Notes: generated by a model from the sequence alone, not told the origin. 64,000 nucleotides of DNA from Sesamum alatum (GCA_034509735.1 JACGWO010000010.1:14769193-14833192); one strand, 5' to 3'; positions 34,401 to 45,470 are shown, counted from the first letter of the stretch. Made by a program: numbers and translations.

Positions 34401-35340
34401 AGTAAATTAACCAACAATAAGAACAACAATCAAAAAATATGGCAATTTATACAATGCATAGTATATAAATGTTACAACTTATACAATTATTCACAATAGT
34501 TCAATAAATATTTACATCCTATTTATACAATGAAGATATTATATACAATGCTACAACCTTAAAAAAGTTCAACAAAATACATATGTTTATAAAATTTCAA
34601 TAAATATTTACAAATGTTCAAGAAAATTGCGATAAACTACATACTATTTACACAAAAATGCTACAACCCTACAATTTATCCCTACTTTAAGTTTCTACAA
34701 GGTGCATTTAGTTAAAAAAATCTCAAATAAAAAACAAAAAAAAGGTGAAATTTGTTGTTGTTGCTCTGTTTAAGCAGTTGCTCTTGCTGCTTAAATATAG
34801 CAGCAACTACAACTTGTTAATGCGAATAATAACAAGAAACTATTGTTGTCAATCTTTTTAAGAAATTGTTGTAACTGCTTAAAAACAACAACAATAGCAG
34901 CTGCTTTTCCTAAAATAGTTATAGAGGAGGTCGTCGGCAGCGTCTGTGTCGATGGCCCTAATAATAATAATAACAAAAAAGCATACATAAATTAAAATCG
35001 AGGACAAGGGGGGAAAAGAGAAGAAGAAATTATACCTTTTGGAGCTGAGATTGGAAGAACTTAAGTTGAAGTAATTGAGTTGTTGAGGGCTTGAGTTGAG
35101 GGCTGAGGGCTTAAGTTAAGGTGACTGATGAGGAAAATCTAAAAATTGCAGCAGTAATGTAAAGGAGAAGATAGAGAAAACCCCAATTTATTTTTTAATC
35201 ATTTTTTCAAATAATCAAACCCCAAGATTCATCGGGTTTCGATCAAATCGATCTTAACCAGGTTGCACCGATTTTTCTACAAGCGGTTGGATAGCTATGA
35301 ACCGGACACATGTCTAGTTCCCGATTGAACTGGCCGGTCC
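34401..35340. other. hAT 5' non-coding region
   Basis: AT-rich sequence between the first transposase segment and the element end, with CAGCAGTTAC-type repeats near 34760-34900. No ORF of interest. Confidence 0.4.
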
Positions 35341-35361
35341 GATCTAGTTTTTAAAACATTG

Positions 35362-36216
35362 TATATTGCGCACCAAAAATTCTTAGATGGGAAACATTAG
35401 GTTCCTAACCAAAAAGCAACTGTAAGGGAGAGAACTTGTGTAACTTGTTAACCTGGTGTGAGTTAGTATCCTTACATGGAAAATATCGTCCCCAACAAGA
35501 AATGGAAAGTTTTGATCTCATAAGTGATGATCTTGCAATTAACTGCAGACGTTTAATGAATGATTCTGCAAAACCATTGTATGTATGAATATGTGCTACA
35601 GGATGTTCAACATCAATTTCAATAGACCTACAATAGTTATTGAAAGTTTGAGAAGTGAATTCACAACATTATTAAGGCGTATTTTCTTAATCGGATAATC
35701 AAGAAAATATGCTCATAATCAAATTAATTGAGCAAGCAATCTCGCAAACATCAGGTTGCAAGATGATAACAAAAACACATGTGACCATCGTATTGATGCA
35801 TCAATTAAAATCATGAAATATCTAAATGGTCCACATGGCCGGTGGATTGGTCCACAAATATCATCTTATATATATTCCAAAAATGTTAGAGGTTCATTCT
35901 CTATTTTTGTTGATGGTCACCGAATAATTAACTTTCCTTGAAAACAAGTTGCACATGGGAAATCACTGGATTGAAGAATTTGTTGGCTCTTCAATATAGG
36001 TCCACATGAATCCTCATTTATTTTGCATCATAGTTTATCTGGGATGGCCAACCAGTCATGCCAAACAACAAAGTTATTATGATTTGTAAACTTCTAGTTT
36101 ATGATAGCGTGAGTTTCAATCGTACTAATATGTGTAGTATAAACCAGAAGAAAATACCAGTAATTTATTTCAATATGCATTCTTCCTCAAGATCACACTT
36201 GCGATATAGAGATACT
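35362..36216 (-). pseudogene. copia integrase (GAG-pre-integrase to core)
   Basis: From 36216: KYLYIASVI, GLYYTHISTIETHAIIN, VVWHDWLAIP (the pre-integrase zinc region, with the usual His/Gly altered), CGPILKSQQILQSSDFPCAT, DDICGPIHRPCGPFRYFMIL and IKKIRLNN, where the middle catalytic Asp is Asn. It ends at LRIFG, directly continued by AVYVPIA beyond the hAT. Confidence 0.85.
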
Positions 36217-36230
36217 TACCCCCTCCCCCT

Positions 36231-37484
36231 CCCCTTTGGTTTTGTTTATAGGCTTTATTTTCAGGTTCCAACGTTTCCATTGGGATGAAAATACTTTATT
36301 GGTTTTTGTGCATCTTTTATAAACATGTTTGGATTGTATGTTTTCCCAGCTATAGGTGTATTTTGTTTGGAATTATATTTGTAATAGTAATTTTTAGGTT
36401 AATAATATTAAATTAAAGGGTCTCAAACTTGTACCTTCAGGCCAAAATGAATTTGACAAGACAGTGTGTCTTATCATGTTTCTCCTACTTGTGCCCTCTC
36501 TATCGTCTTAGAGAAAATGCCTTGTTCATGGCTCCCGGCTGAATAGTTATTTACATGGTTGGTGCAGAGAAGCTTTCAGGGACTTTTGGCAAATTTTTCA
36601 ATAGATGATGTAAGTTTAACTTAAAGACACAGGACTTTAGATCAATTCAACTACCAAACTGCTTGCCAAGATTAACCAGCAGAAACGAAAACTCATTGTT
36701 TTAGGCACACAACACAAATGCATCTAAGAGTGAGATACTCATAAGCTAGCGAAGAAATCAGTGATGTAGATATAACTTCAATAGTCAAAGGCCAACTCAT
36801 CTGGTTATGCTCCTCATTCGAAGCCGGTGAGTTATTCCTCTAGTTTCTGAATGACTTTGTGTATTTTGTTTTAATGAATTAGAAGGCCACAGGAATGAGA
36901 ACGGATTCCATCGCCCCTGATTCTGAGTATTATTGTCCCTTCTACTATTGCTAGCACCACTGCTTCTTGGACTCTCAGCTCTCTAATTCTAGTTAGGATG
37001 AGCACTTCTAGAACCATTCGATGGCCGCTCAAGGCAGCAAACAAGACAAAATTATAAAACTACAAAATGGGGGTAAGTCAGTACCTTCAAACACTTCCTC
37101 ACCAGCGAACGGACAGAAGACTCGGCATTGTTCACCGCTTCAGCCAAGATTGAAGGCGTTTTGGCGTTCAGGAGAAGAAGGGTGGAGGGTGAGGTAACCG
37201 TTCGGGAGTTGGGTTCAAAGAGAGAACAAGAAGAAGAAGACCATGTGTTACTACTGTTATTATGACTTGATGGAAGTAAATGCAATTTGAAAAGGGATAG
37301 GCGTGGAGCTTCTAGGTGCAAGAAATATGAATAATTATACTGAAAATGGGTATTTTCAAAGAAATTTGGAAATAAATTCCCAACCACAATGGGCCATTCT
37401 CAATGGGAATATCCAAAACAAATGGAACCCCAAACTTCCAAATAGTTGGAATTTGGAAATGCACTCTGACAATAAATCCAAATG
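36231..37484. mobile_element. Terminal-inverted-repeat insertion (1.25 kb) carrying an exon-like ORF
   Basis: Low end CCCTTTGGTTTTGTTTATAG..TTCCAAC matches the reverse complement of the high end CCATTTGGATTTATTGTCAG..TTCCAAC at about 36 of 50 positions by eye. Copia protease and integrase resume on either side. No clear duplication; CT-rich sequence at the low junction obscures it. It may be a Pack-type element. Confidence 0.55.
37075..37310 (-). pseudogene. Exon-like ORF fragment with 5' splice site, unknown protein
   Basis: Minus strand, open 37387-37052. LEAPRLSLFKLHLLPSSHNN and a Ser-rich stretch lead to STLLLLNAKTPSILAEAVNN and AESSVRSLVRKCLK, followed by GTACTGAC, a plausible donor site near 37083. 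Composition differs from surrounding TE sequence. It resembles the first exon of a nuclear gene with a targeting-peptide-like N-terminus, but I do not recognise it. Confidence 0.4.
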
Positions 37485-37830
37485 GGTCAATATTCTCTTC
37501 ATTTGTTGCCCCAATATGATATCCATTTCGGCGAATATCCTTGATGGTTAGAAGGTTTTTTGGAGACTTAATGGAATAAAGTGCATCATCAATATAAAAT
37601 TGTGTTCTACGATGTAATAATACATTAGCTCTTCCAATGCCCTCAATTAACTTCGCACTGTCATATATAGTACCTAGATTGGCTTCTTGCATCACTAAAC
37701 AAGGGAAGTTCTCCTTATCTTTAAGTATTGGGTGAGTTGTGGCACTATTAGAACACATGTCTTCACTATTTGATGCTGGCGCTAACCAAATAGATACCCA
37801 TTCTTGATTAAAGCATGACAAAAATATAAA
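37485..37830 (-). pseudogene. copia aspartic protease
   Basis: Within the open stretch 37312-37821: TTHPILKDKENFPCLVM, then YDSAKLIEGIGRANVLLHRR, FYIDDALYSIKSPKNLLTIK, DIRRNGYHIGATNEENID. The active-site Asp-Ser region before TTH is altered (EDMCSNSATTH). The end of this open stretch belongs to the inserted element. Confidence 0.82.
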
Positions 37831-38017
37831 ACCAATATTAGAATATTCTACGCATGAGAAACACTTTCATAAATAAGTTCTTCATTATCTTAGAAAACAC
37901 ATTGGATACAAAAGTCATAATCTTAAGCAAGAAATAAGAAAATTATTTGTGAACACTTTTATCCCAATCAAGGGGTCAAGTTTCCCATTTGAATTAGCAA
38001 CGTCTAGATAAATTATA

Positions 38018-38275
38018 TCAATATATCCATTTATAATCAAAATCACTTTTGTCATCAACAAAATTTGTTTCAATCTTCTTATCTTTATTTTTTAGCGATT
38101 CTTGACAAAGGTGAACAAGACGCTTTGGCGTACGACAGGTACGAGACCAATGACCTTTGCCACCACAAGAAGAGCATAAATTCTTTACATGTTTGCTACT
38201 TTTCCCACTTGATGCCCCCTCAAAATTTCCAGCAGGCGCAAAAGCATATTTACAAGCCCATTTGGCCAGCAAGGA
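38018..38275 (-). pseudogene. copia gag C-terminus with zinc knuckle
   Basis: APAGNFEGASSGKSSKHVKN leads to CSSCGGKGHWSRTC, a CCHC zinc knuckle, then RTPKRLVHLCQESLKNKDKK. Upstream in the same open stretch (above about 38275) the residues no longer resemble gag, which marks the edge of the inserted LTR material. Confidence 0.88.
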
Positions 38276-38799
38276 AGCAAGGTCCATTATGACATCCTTT
38301 CCATCTTCATTAAAATTAGCAGACCCAAGAAACGAGTTCATTATCATCATATAGCTAGGCGGATATGTCATATAGCTTTCCAACACATTAAGACATGTCA
38401 CACTAAAATATCTCCACCAAACTCCCGTAGAATCTAGGATAACCAAGTTGATAATCCCCAACCAACAACTCTTCGAAAGACACGGACAGATCTGAAAAGA
38501 CCTTATTAAAGGAGCATATCTCAGTCGATTCTAGTCCAAATCCTAAGTGGATTCTTCGGTTAGATTGATGACTCGAGAGATTTTCGAATGGCATAGGACT
38601 CTTTATAACAAACTTTTATATCTTGCTCTAGAAGGGACTGTAATAGAGGCATTTTGCAGTCATCTGTCAAGTAACATCACTCTCATATCTCTACTCTCAA
38701 TTGTTCTCGATTCTAAAGTTGTCTTTAGCTTATTTTCTACACTTTACATGAATTATCACACATCATTCTCATATTGTACCACTATTCTGTAACCCAAAG
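38276..38799 (-). mobile_element. LTR-like fragment of another element
   Basis: Not copia gag. The minus strand carries GCAAGATATAAAAGTTTG (TATA-like) within CTCTATTACAGTCCCTTCTA..GAGTCCTATGCC, reminiscent of an LTR promoter region. It sits between gag and the solo LTR; source element unknown. Confidence 0.35.
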
Positions 38800-39250
38800 T
38801 GGATCATCCCGGGAGAGAGCGCATGCAGAAGCGCGATATATTAAAATATAAACGTAAATAAACATGCATAAACGACGGAATTAAAGAATCGTTCAAGGAG
38901 TATTCCCTTGAATCTCCCCGGCATTCGGTGTATCTCATGAATAAAAGAAAACAAGCATGTATGATTTCATGGAGGCCATAGGGTTGGAACGAAAGTAGAT
39001 ACAACAAATGTTACTTACCCATTGTAGACTTCTTCGTTCGGCAACACGTGTTGTTCCATATTTTGCCACCGAGATCCCAATGTAGGAATCCTCTAAATCG
39101 TCCACACAGTTCACCAGATCTTGATTCCCTCGTGCTATCAAGAGATCAAGAGGAAATGGAGGAACAATCAACCAAACGGTATCAGGTTAACATGATCGAT
39201 TGTTAAACGTTCCCTTGTATCAAAGACAAGAGAATATGAAAAACTCTTTG

Positions 39251-39287
<37 letters not shown>

Positions 39288-40830
39288 GTCGTTTGTGTGT
39301 GTGTAAGATGAGAGTAGTGTAGTGAATTAGTGTGTGTGTGCGCGCGCGTGCATGCTATGAGTATCTATAAGGAAGCCTTCTTCCTAGTCCTACTCAAACT
39401 CTTCAAAAGAGGCACACCTTACACAACTAGGACTTTGACCTAGTCAAATCCGAGTCAACATAAGGTTTGATTAAGTTAAACTTAATCTTTGCACTTCATC
39501 TCAACTAGCCCCAAGATTCGATTTTGTCCGTCCATCCCTTGATGGGCTTTGTGGAACTGACTTTTAAATACTATTTAATAGTCCAACAATTCATAATGGG
39601 CTTGTAGTTAATATCAAATAAATACTTAAGCCCAAAATTAATATTTCCATCTCCATTCTATTTTAAGATGGAAATAGCCCTTCGTTTTAATTCATAAATC
39701 TAATTCATGAACCAACCCTAATTAATCTAATTAATATTTAAAGGCTTGACACTCCAAAAGAGAACCAATTTAATCTAATTAAATTGTTTGACCTCCCAAA
39801 ATTAATTCCTCCGTTTTCAGTGAATTGAGTGTGACTCTTTAGGTTCAACCTCAACTAGACTTGGGCGAATTTCTAATCATCATATGACAAAAATTTGTCC
39901 ATCACCATGGGTGGCCGTCTAGCAACGGTCCATGACACTAGAGACTAGATGAAATCATGCCGTGAACATGTAGGTCCCCAATGTGTATGAGCATTGTCAT
40001 TCCATCTACTATCTCACAACTATTAGTCTAGGACATGGATGTTGGACATCGGTACCCATGCTTGACTTAAGCCAATACTCGTTTACCCACTGAAACATCA
40101 CTGGGATCTTATCCCATTGTTCAGTTACTGTGGCCACAGATTTTATAGGGAACAAGTCTCAGAGTATGAGTCAGACACTACTGTCAATCGTTTGACAGGA
40201 GACGGATTCTGTCTTGGGACCTACTGTCCACACTACACATCTTGACTGCACTAGATAGGGCTTATAATAGCCAAGTCTCTCGACTTGGTAGCCTCTTGCC
40301 AAACTTAAGATACAGACATGGTGTGCATGTGACTACAATAGTCCCTCAAGTCCAAGGACCAATCTCGTACTGTTGGAACCGGGAATGCAAGTCATACCAA
40401 CCAACCTACTCAAGGTTTCCCATATGACGATTCCCACGAGTCACCTCAGTCAGCCGGCACCAAGCTAGCCAACCCACTAATATTGCATGGACGCCCTCGT
40501 CACTTGTCGATGAAACGCGCAATCATTTAGTGCAAGTCTCACATGGACCCTAGACATGGACCCTTGATACCCAATCTCGAGGTCCTTTGACTTGGAGTAT
40601 TTCAGACCGATCCACAGAAACTGATTTCATGACTGCCAATCTATGCGCAGTCTAGTTTCTTGGATTAACCTTTCCGGTCCGTGGGCTTTCATTGTGCATT
40701 GAACAGTTATAGATATTAAGTACTAATTGAACGCAATCAACGTACTAATGTCGTAACTGAACATCACTTTTAATTCAGAATGAATTTATTTACACCATGA
40801 ATGTCAGAAATAGGTTACATAAACCTAACA
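38800..40830 (-). mobile_element. Solo LTR A, about 2 kb
   Basis: Minus strand begins TGTTAGGTTTATGTAACC at 40830 and ends GGGATGATCCA at 38800. Colinear with 56903-58841 (plus strand) across many blocks, such as GATACACCGAATGCC, CGGTTCCAACAGTAC and GGCCACCCATGG. A TATA-like TTATAGATAC lies near 39365 (minus). No internal retroelement sequence of its own and no target duplication found. Confidence 0.72.
39254..39284. repeat. (AG)n microsatellite in solo LTR A
   Basis: About 15 repeats, followed by short (GT)n runs at 39292-39302 and 39331-39340. Confidence 0.95.
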
Positions 40831-41010
40831 AGATTGGCTTCACGGTAACCTATTCTAATATATTCCCATTTTTTGTTAAGTTTTCTATAATTTTAGAACA
40901 TTACTAACTTAAGCATTAGAGTGCTAACCCTCTTTCGTAGGTTAGTCCCCCTCAGTCGTAGAATTTTCTTGAAGATCCTTCAATCCTCGTATTATTGGAG
41001 CCAGGTACGC
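40831..41010 (+). mobile_element. Tat-type LTR fragment
   Basis: CTAACTTAAGCATTAGAGTG..TTAGTCCCCCTCAG parallels the leader in the LTR at 4233-4681 (CTGACTTAGGCATCGGAGCG..AAAGCCCCCAGC). Inserted in or beside copia gag. Confidence 0.45.
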
Positions 41011-41019
41011 GTCACCACT

Positions 41020-41790
41020 GTTTTCTTCCTCAATTTTCTCTTCACCACTTTTCCACTTCTGGTGGAAGAATGTGTTCGTAGAATTAACAGTATGATGTCC
41101 ATGTCAACAACCACGAGTATGGCTACGGCCACAACCAAGATGTAGGTCATGATTATAGTAGTTGTGTGTTACATTCACTTCATGGAATGGAGCAGAACCA
41201 GTCGGCCGGGACTCATGATTTTTTCATCAAAAACTCATTATTTTGTTGAGCCATGAGGAGACAATAAATTAACTCAGAATATTTCTTGAAATTTTTTTCA
41301 CAGTATTTTTGTCGCAGGAGCATATCGGATGCATGAAATGTGAAGAATGTTTTCTCTAACATATCATCATCAATGATGCTTTCTCCATACAATTTCAATT
41401 TAGAACTCATTCTAAATATTGCAGAATTGTAATCACTTACAGCCTGAAAATCCTGCAAGCGCAAATGCATCCAGTCACAGTGAGCTTTTAGGAAGAATTA
41501 CAATTATCAGGTGGTCATACCTTTCTTTTCAAATAATTTCAAAGAACAAGTGGGTTTTTTACCCTAAGATACTCAGTTTTTAATCCTTCATGGAGGTTGT
41601 GACAAAGGAAAATCATAGCTTGACCTTATCTTGGTTAGATGCTTCTAACCTTTCTTGATAGTTGTCTCCAAGACCATTTGCATCCAAGTGAATTTCAACG
41701 TCTAATACCCGAGATAAATAATTCTTCCCGTAACATTAGAACCACAAAGTCAGGTTTTGCAAGGTCCTACATAATAGTATTATCATAAAA
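41020..41790 (-). pseudogene. copia gag N-terminal part
   Basis: From 41790: KPDFVVLMLREELFISGIRR, HNLHEGLKTEYLRVKNPLVL, then the frame open at 41213-41470 with MHLRLQDFQAVSDYNSAIFR, DDMLEKTFFTFHASDMLL and KKYSELIYCLLMAQQNNEFL, then ESRPTGSAPFHEVNVTHNYY. This is the UBN2-type copia gag core. Frameshifts on both sides. Confidence 0.88.
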
Positions 41791-41860
41791 GTAACAAGAC
41801 AAGTCAGATAATATCCAATATTATGAAGATCAATAAGTAGATAGTTTGACATGAATATAA

Positions 41861-41960
41861 TATATCAAAATTAGCATGCTCACATGATAATACTATCTTC
41901 AAAATCAAGATATATCAAAATTAGCATGCTCACATGATAATACTATCTTCAAAATCAAGA
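41861..41960. repeat. Perfect 50-bp tandem duplication (2 copies)
   Basis: 41861-41910 and 41911-41960 are identical, beginning TATATCAAAATTAGCATGCT. Lies between the copia 5' LTR and gag. Confidence 0.97.
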
Positions 41961-41989
41961 TATCATATGTTTGTAAAATATATCTTAAT

Positions 41990-42375
41990 AAATGGCACTA
42001 ATAAAAATAAAATATGTACGTAATGAAGTATTCTACTAGATATGTTACTTTAGAGATATTACCTTGAAAAAGTTCTTATGTTCATAATGTAGTATGAAAT
42101 AATATAAAATTGTCACAATATAAGGATCAAAGTTGAGAGGAAAGAAGAAAGGGCTTATTCCATTTCTCCTTATCTCAATACAACACGAAGTGGTCTATTT
42201 ATAGGCTTCAAAATTATAGCCAAAAGTCTCATCTACTAAATGTAGGACAATGAACCATATCATCATGACGAGGGGAGATGAATCATAAGAGTTTATAATT
42301 TATGGGGAGGTGTACAAGTATGGAAGATGAAGATGAACATTCACAAACTCTAAAATTCATAATAATTTAATTTTT
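41990..42375 (-). repeat. 5' LTR of the nested copia element
   Basis: The minus-strand start region (GAATTTTAGAGTTTGTGAAT) matches the 3' LTR fragment at 27408-27444. TATA box GCCTATAAATAGACC at 42192-42206. Boundaries approximate; no primer-binding site was identified with confidence. Confidence 0.6.
42196..42203 (-). promoter_or_regulatory. TATA box in the copia 5' LTR
   Basis: TATAAATA on the minus strand, about 170 bp inside the LTR. Confidence 0.55.
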
Positions 42376-42712
42376 TTACAATTATTTTTTGGATCAATAC
42401 TTCTTTCACGTTTTCTTTTTTTCTTCTCAGAATAAAAACGGATCCAGGGGTTAAGCTCCCAAGTTTTGTGATTTTTTTTTAAAGATTATATATAATTCTA
42501 ATTTTTTTCACATATTTACCCCTAAATTTTGTAAATTTTTTTATAAAATAATAAATAACTTAAAATTTTTTTTATATATTGGCTCTCCTAATTATTTTAG
42601 TTGCCCTTATATTGTCGTAATGTAACTCAATATATAATTAATATAATTTTTCGGCCTTCTCAAACCTTCACTTCTGAATTCGTCCCTTTTGTGTGTCCAT
42701 GATCAATTTCGA
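42376..42712. other. AT-rich intergenic sequence
   Basis: Nothing recognised. Confidence 0.4.
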
Positions 42713-42900
42713 TAGGAAAAAATGTAATTTAACCCCTGTGATAAGGAAAATGTGCAAACAACCCTCCCCCCCCCCCCCTCCTCCACCATCAGCATCAACG
42801 CCCCCTCCTACCATCGCCGACGCCCTCACCATCCAGATCCGTAGACCTCCCTTCCCTTGCAGATCCGTCATCTTTCCTGTTAGATTCATGCAAGGAGAAA
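42713..42900. repeat. MITE-like left end followed by a C-rich segment
   Basis: GGAAAAAATGTAATTTAACCCC resembles the terminal sequence of the element at 15829. Then C-runs and GC-rich DNA (42764-42870), much like the interior of the Mutator-like element at 29212. No partner end found. Confidence 0.35.
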
Positions 42901-43325
42901 CATAAATGATATCCAGTTGTCAGATCAAACGCGAGAAAAGGATCAAATTCAGTTGTCATATCAAGAAGTCAAGATCAAACCTCCCAAACGATGTCACATA
43001 TGTTAGTAAGAATGACACCATTTTGGAAAACGAATTAGCTGAGATGGACGTCCCAGATGAGATCAACCCAACGGATGGCATTAGCTGCAAAGATAGTGCG
43101 TATGGAAGGCAAAAATGTTCTTGATCGAATCTAGCAACACCACCACCATTTATTTACCTTTTGTTGCATTAGTTTTAGTACCTAAACCTGTTAGGGTTTT
43201 CTTCTTCCCTTATGTTTAAATGGCTATCTTTTAGAGGGTTTCATCAATCAACGAAGTTTACAGTTTGCTTTCTTTTCTGTTCTTCTTCAATCTTAGCTAA
43301 CCCCCCATTCTCTCTCTTAATCTCT
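42901..43325. other. Intergenic
   Basis: An open stretch at 42906-43124 has no recognised domain (DVPDEINPTDGISC). Nothing else. Confidence 0.35.
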
Positions 43326-44061
43326 GATAGGGTGCATTTCATCTCTCATATGAATGCTTAATTCGAATGGTTTTAAAGGTTTTGTTCCCATTTATGATTG
43401 AATTATGCGGTTTTTGAATGAAGGATCGAGATTGACCCGTTGTGAAGAAAAGAAGTTAAAAAGCCCCAAAGGAAGATAGAAAAGAGATCAAGTACAACAG
43501 TCATGAGCAGACTTGAACAACCATTAGGGCGTGATCACGCCCTATCTGACACCCGAGTCTGCGCGGGAAAAGAAGAAGAGTTTTGAAAAGATCTATTTCC
43601 TGATTTTACGGAAGAGACACGCATAGAAAGAGGACTCTAAATTTGCATAAAAAGAGGACTCTGAAGTTTCATGAAAGGAGGACTCTTAATGGGACTTCAG
43701 GGTCCTCCTTTCATGCAACATCAGAGTCCTCTGTTTATGCAACTTCAGAGTCCTCTTTCTATGCGTGTCTCTTCCGTAAAATCAGGAAAGAGATCTTTTC
43801 AAAACTCTTCTTCTTTTCCCGCACAGACTCGGGTGTCGGATAGGGCGTGATCACGCCCTAATGGTTGTTCAAGTCAGCTCATGAATGTTTGTACTTGATC
43901 TCTTTTCTGTCTTCCTTTGGGGCTTTTTAACTTCTTTTCTTCACAACAGGTCAATCTCGATCCTTCATTCAAAAACCACATAATTCGATCATAAATGGGA
44001 AAGAAACCTTTAAAAACCATTCGAATTAAGCATGCATATGAGAGATGAAATGCACCCTATC
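43326..44061. mobile_element. 736-bp near-perfect palindrome (fold-back)
   Basis: GATAGGGTGCATTTCATCTC at 43326 is mirrored by GAGATGAAATGCACCCTATC ending at 44061. The arms are about 355 bp each with roughly 15 differences by eye. The centre (43635-43760) is a run of 22-24-bp units containing GAGGACTCT / AGAGTCCTC. Each arm contains the perfect 20-bp palindrome TAGGGCGTGATCACGCCCTA (43526 and 43842). No ORF. Flanking duplication not clear. Confidence 0.9.
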
Positions 44062-44132
44062 AATTTCTTCTTGAGTGCAAGGTATTTTATAGTTGGTACC
44101 AGATCCAGGCCTTCCTTGGCTTAGTTTTGGGA

Positions 44133-44750
44133 GGGATAAATGCACTTTTGGCCCTCAAACGTAGCCACAAATGTGATTTTAGCCCTCAAACAATATGGGG
44201 TTGCAATTTTGGTCCTCGAACATTGAATTATTTGGCACTTTTGGTCCATCCGTTAATTCCTTTGTTGAAGTTAACGAAAATTTCAATCCAAGTGAAAAAA
44301 ATTACCATTTTCCTCTCATTTTGTGGATTTTTTTAAGTTTTAGTCGAATACACTCATTTTTCCTATTTTTTCTTGACTTCAATAGAGAAAAAAAAAGAAA
44401 AAATAATTTAAGCAACAACATTCCTTATATAAAAAAATATATAATCAAGTTTTTGTTAAAATTATATAGAAAATTTGTTATTTAAATTCATTCTTTTTTC
44501 TCTATATCGAAGTTTGAAAAAAATAGGAAAAATGAGTGTACTGGACTAAAGCTTTAAAAATACCACAAAATGGGAGGAAATGACAATTGTTTCACTTGAA
44601 TTGAAATTTACATTAACTTTAACGTAGGAGTTAATGGAAGGACCAAAATTGTCAAAAAATTTAAGATTTGAGGACCAAAATTACAACCCCAAATTGTTTG
44701 AGGAGCACAATCTTATTAGTGGCTAAGTTTGAGGATCAAGGTTAAAGGAG
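44133..44750. mobile_element. About 620-bp inverted-repeat element
   Basis: The left arm GGGATAAATGCACTTTTGGC, GGTTGCAATTTTGGTCCTCG and AAATTACCATTTTCC.. pairs with the right arm (GGACCAAAATTACAACCCC, AATGGGAGGAAATGACAATT). The right terminus is degenerate near 44740. AT-rich loop around 44400. Confidence 0.78.
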
Positions 44751-44754
44751 TTAC

Positions 44755-45470
44755 AAGAGGCCCAACGGAAACAAGAGGTCCTTCTAGTAGAAGAAAGGGC
44801 AATGCGGCAAGTTAGTGAACACTAATTCCAGGCTCAACTAGACAATATTTTGAGCTCCTAAGCTGAACTCGCAATACAACAAAGAATGATTCAGCAACAA
44901 AGTCAGGGCATTACAAAGCAAATTCAGGCGTACAACAAACATAAATCAATTTTTAGGCGAGGCACCCACTCTAGCAGGGGACAAAGCTCCACCCTCGCAA
45001 ACACCCTACTCCCCAAATTGAGCAGATAGCAATACCTAGGGATCGCAAGGTTAGCTCCCATCTCCAGCAAAAGTTGAGTTCCCTCGGTTTGATGGGACTA
45101 AACGCAGGGTTTAGATTAGGAAATGCCTGCGATACTTCAAAATTATCTACACGGTTCCAGAGGAACAAAGGATTCCGTTAGCCTCAGTAATCTTGGATGC
45201 AAAGGCAGAAGTATGGTTCGAAAGCTTCTTAGAAGGAAAGAGAATGCCCACTTGGACACAGTTTATTCAAGGGGTATACGGGCGATTTGATGGAACTGAT
45301 CCCGGGATGATTTTGGGCGAGTTCAACAACCTCCTACAAGGTAATGATCTTGATATATTGAAGATTTAGAAGCTCGTGTTATGACTTACAATCCGGATTT
45401 TCTTGAGTCCTTCTATGTGCATTGTTTCATCAGTGGGTTAAGGGAAGATATTAAGGGTGCGTTTACTTCT
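44755..45470 (+). pseudogene. Ty3/gypsy gag fragment
   Basis: A Gln-rich N-terminal stretch, then KVEFPRFDGTK-like sequence, LRYFKIIYTVPEEQRIPLAS, VILDAKAEVWFESFLEGKRM and PTWTQFIQGVYGRFDGTDPG, the classic gypsy Retrotrans_gag core. It then breaks (stop at about 45367) and fades at ISGLREDIKGAF. Stops and frameshifts; no pol follows. Confidence 0.78.

Larger units (their letters stand above)
31250..35361 (-). mobile_element. hAT transposon (4.1 kb), autonomous-type relic
   Basis: Ends are GGACCGG-rich: the minus-strand start reads CAATGTTTTAAAAACTAGAT then CGGACCGGCC; the low end has AATATTCTCAGGACCGGACG. Flanks TATACCGC (31242-31249) and TATATTGC (35362-35369) are an 8-bp duplication with two C/T differences. 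It interrupts copia integrase. Confidence 0.85.
27231..42375 (-). mobile_element. Ty1/copia element split by nested insertions
   Basis: Minus-strand order from high coordinate: 5' LTR (about 41990-42375), gag N-part (41020-41790), gag C-part with zinc knuckle (38018-38275), protease (37485-37830), integrase (35362-36216), integrase tail and linker (30509-31241), RT (28484-29211), RNase H (27560-28483), 3' LTR fragment. Reading resumes correctly across each insertion, which proves one ancestral element. Confidence 0.88.

Noticed and set aside
38795..40835. 5-bp target duplication for solo LTR A
   Set aside because: Flanks CAAAG and AGATT do not match under any boundary I tried; likewise none for solo LTR B.
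42693..42905. Proline-rich small protein (PPPPPPP)
   Set aside because: Created by a poly-C tract; no conserved flanks or start context.
43640..43760. Regularly spaced GAGGACTCT repeats resembling a CRISPR-like array
   Set aside because: They are the apex of a palindrome in plant DNA; units are 22-24 bp with no conserved spacer-repeat pattern and no cas genes.
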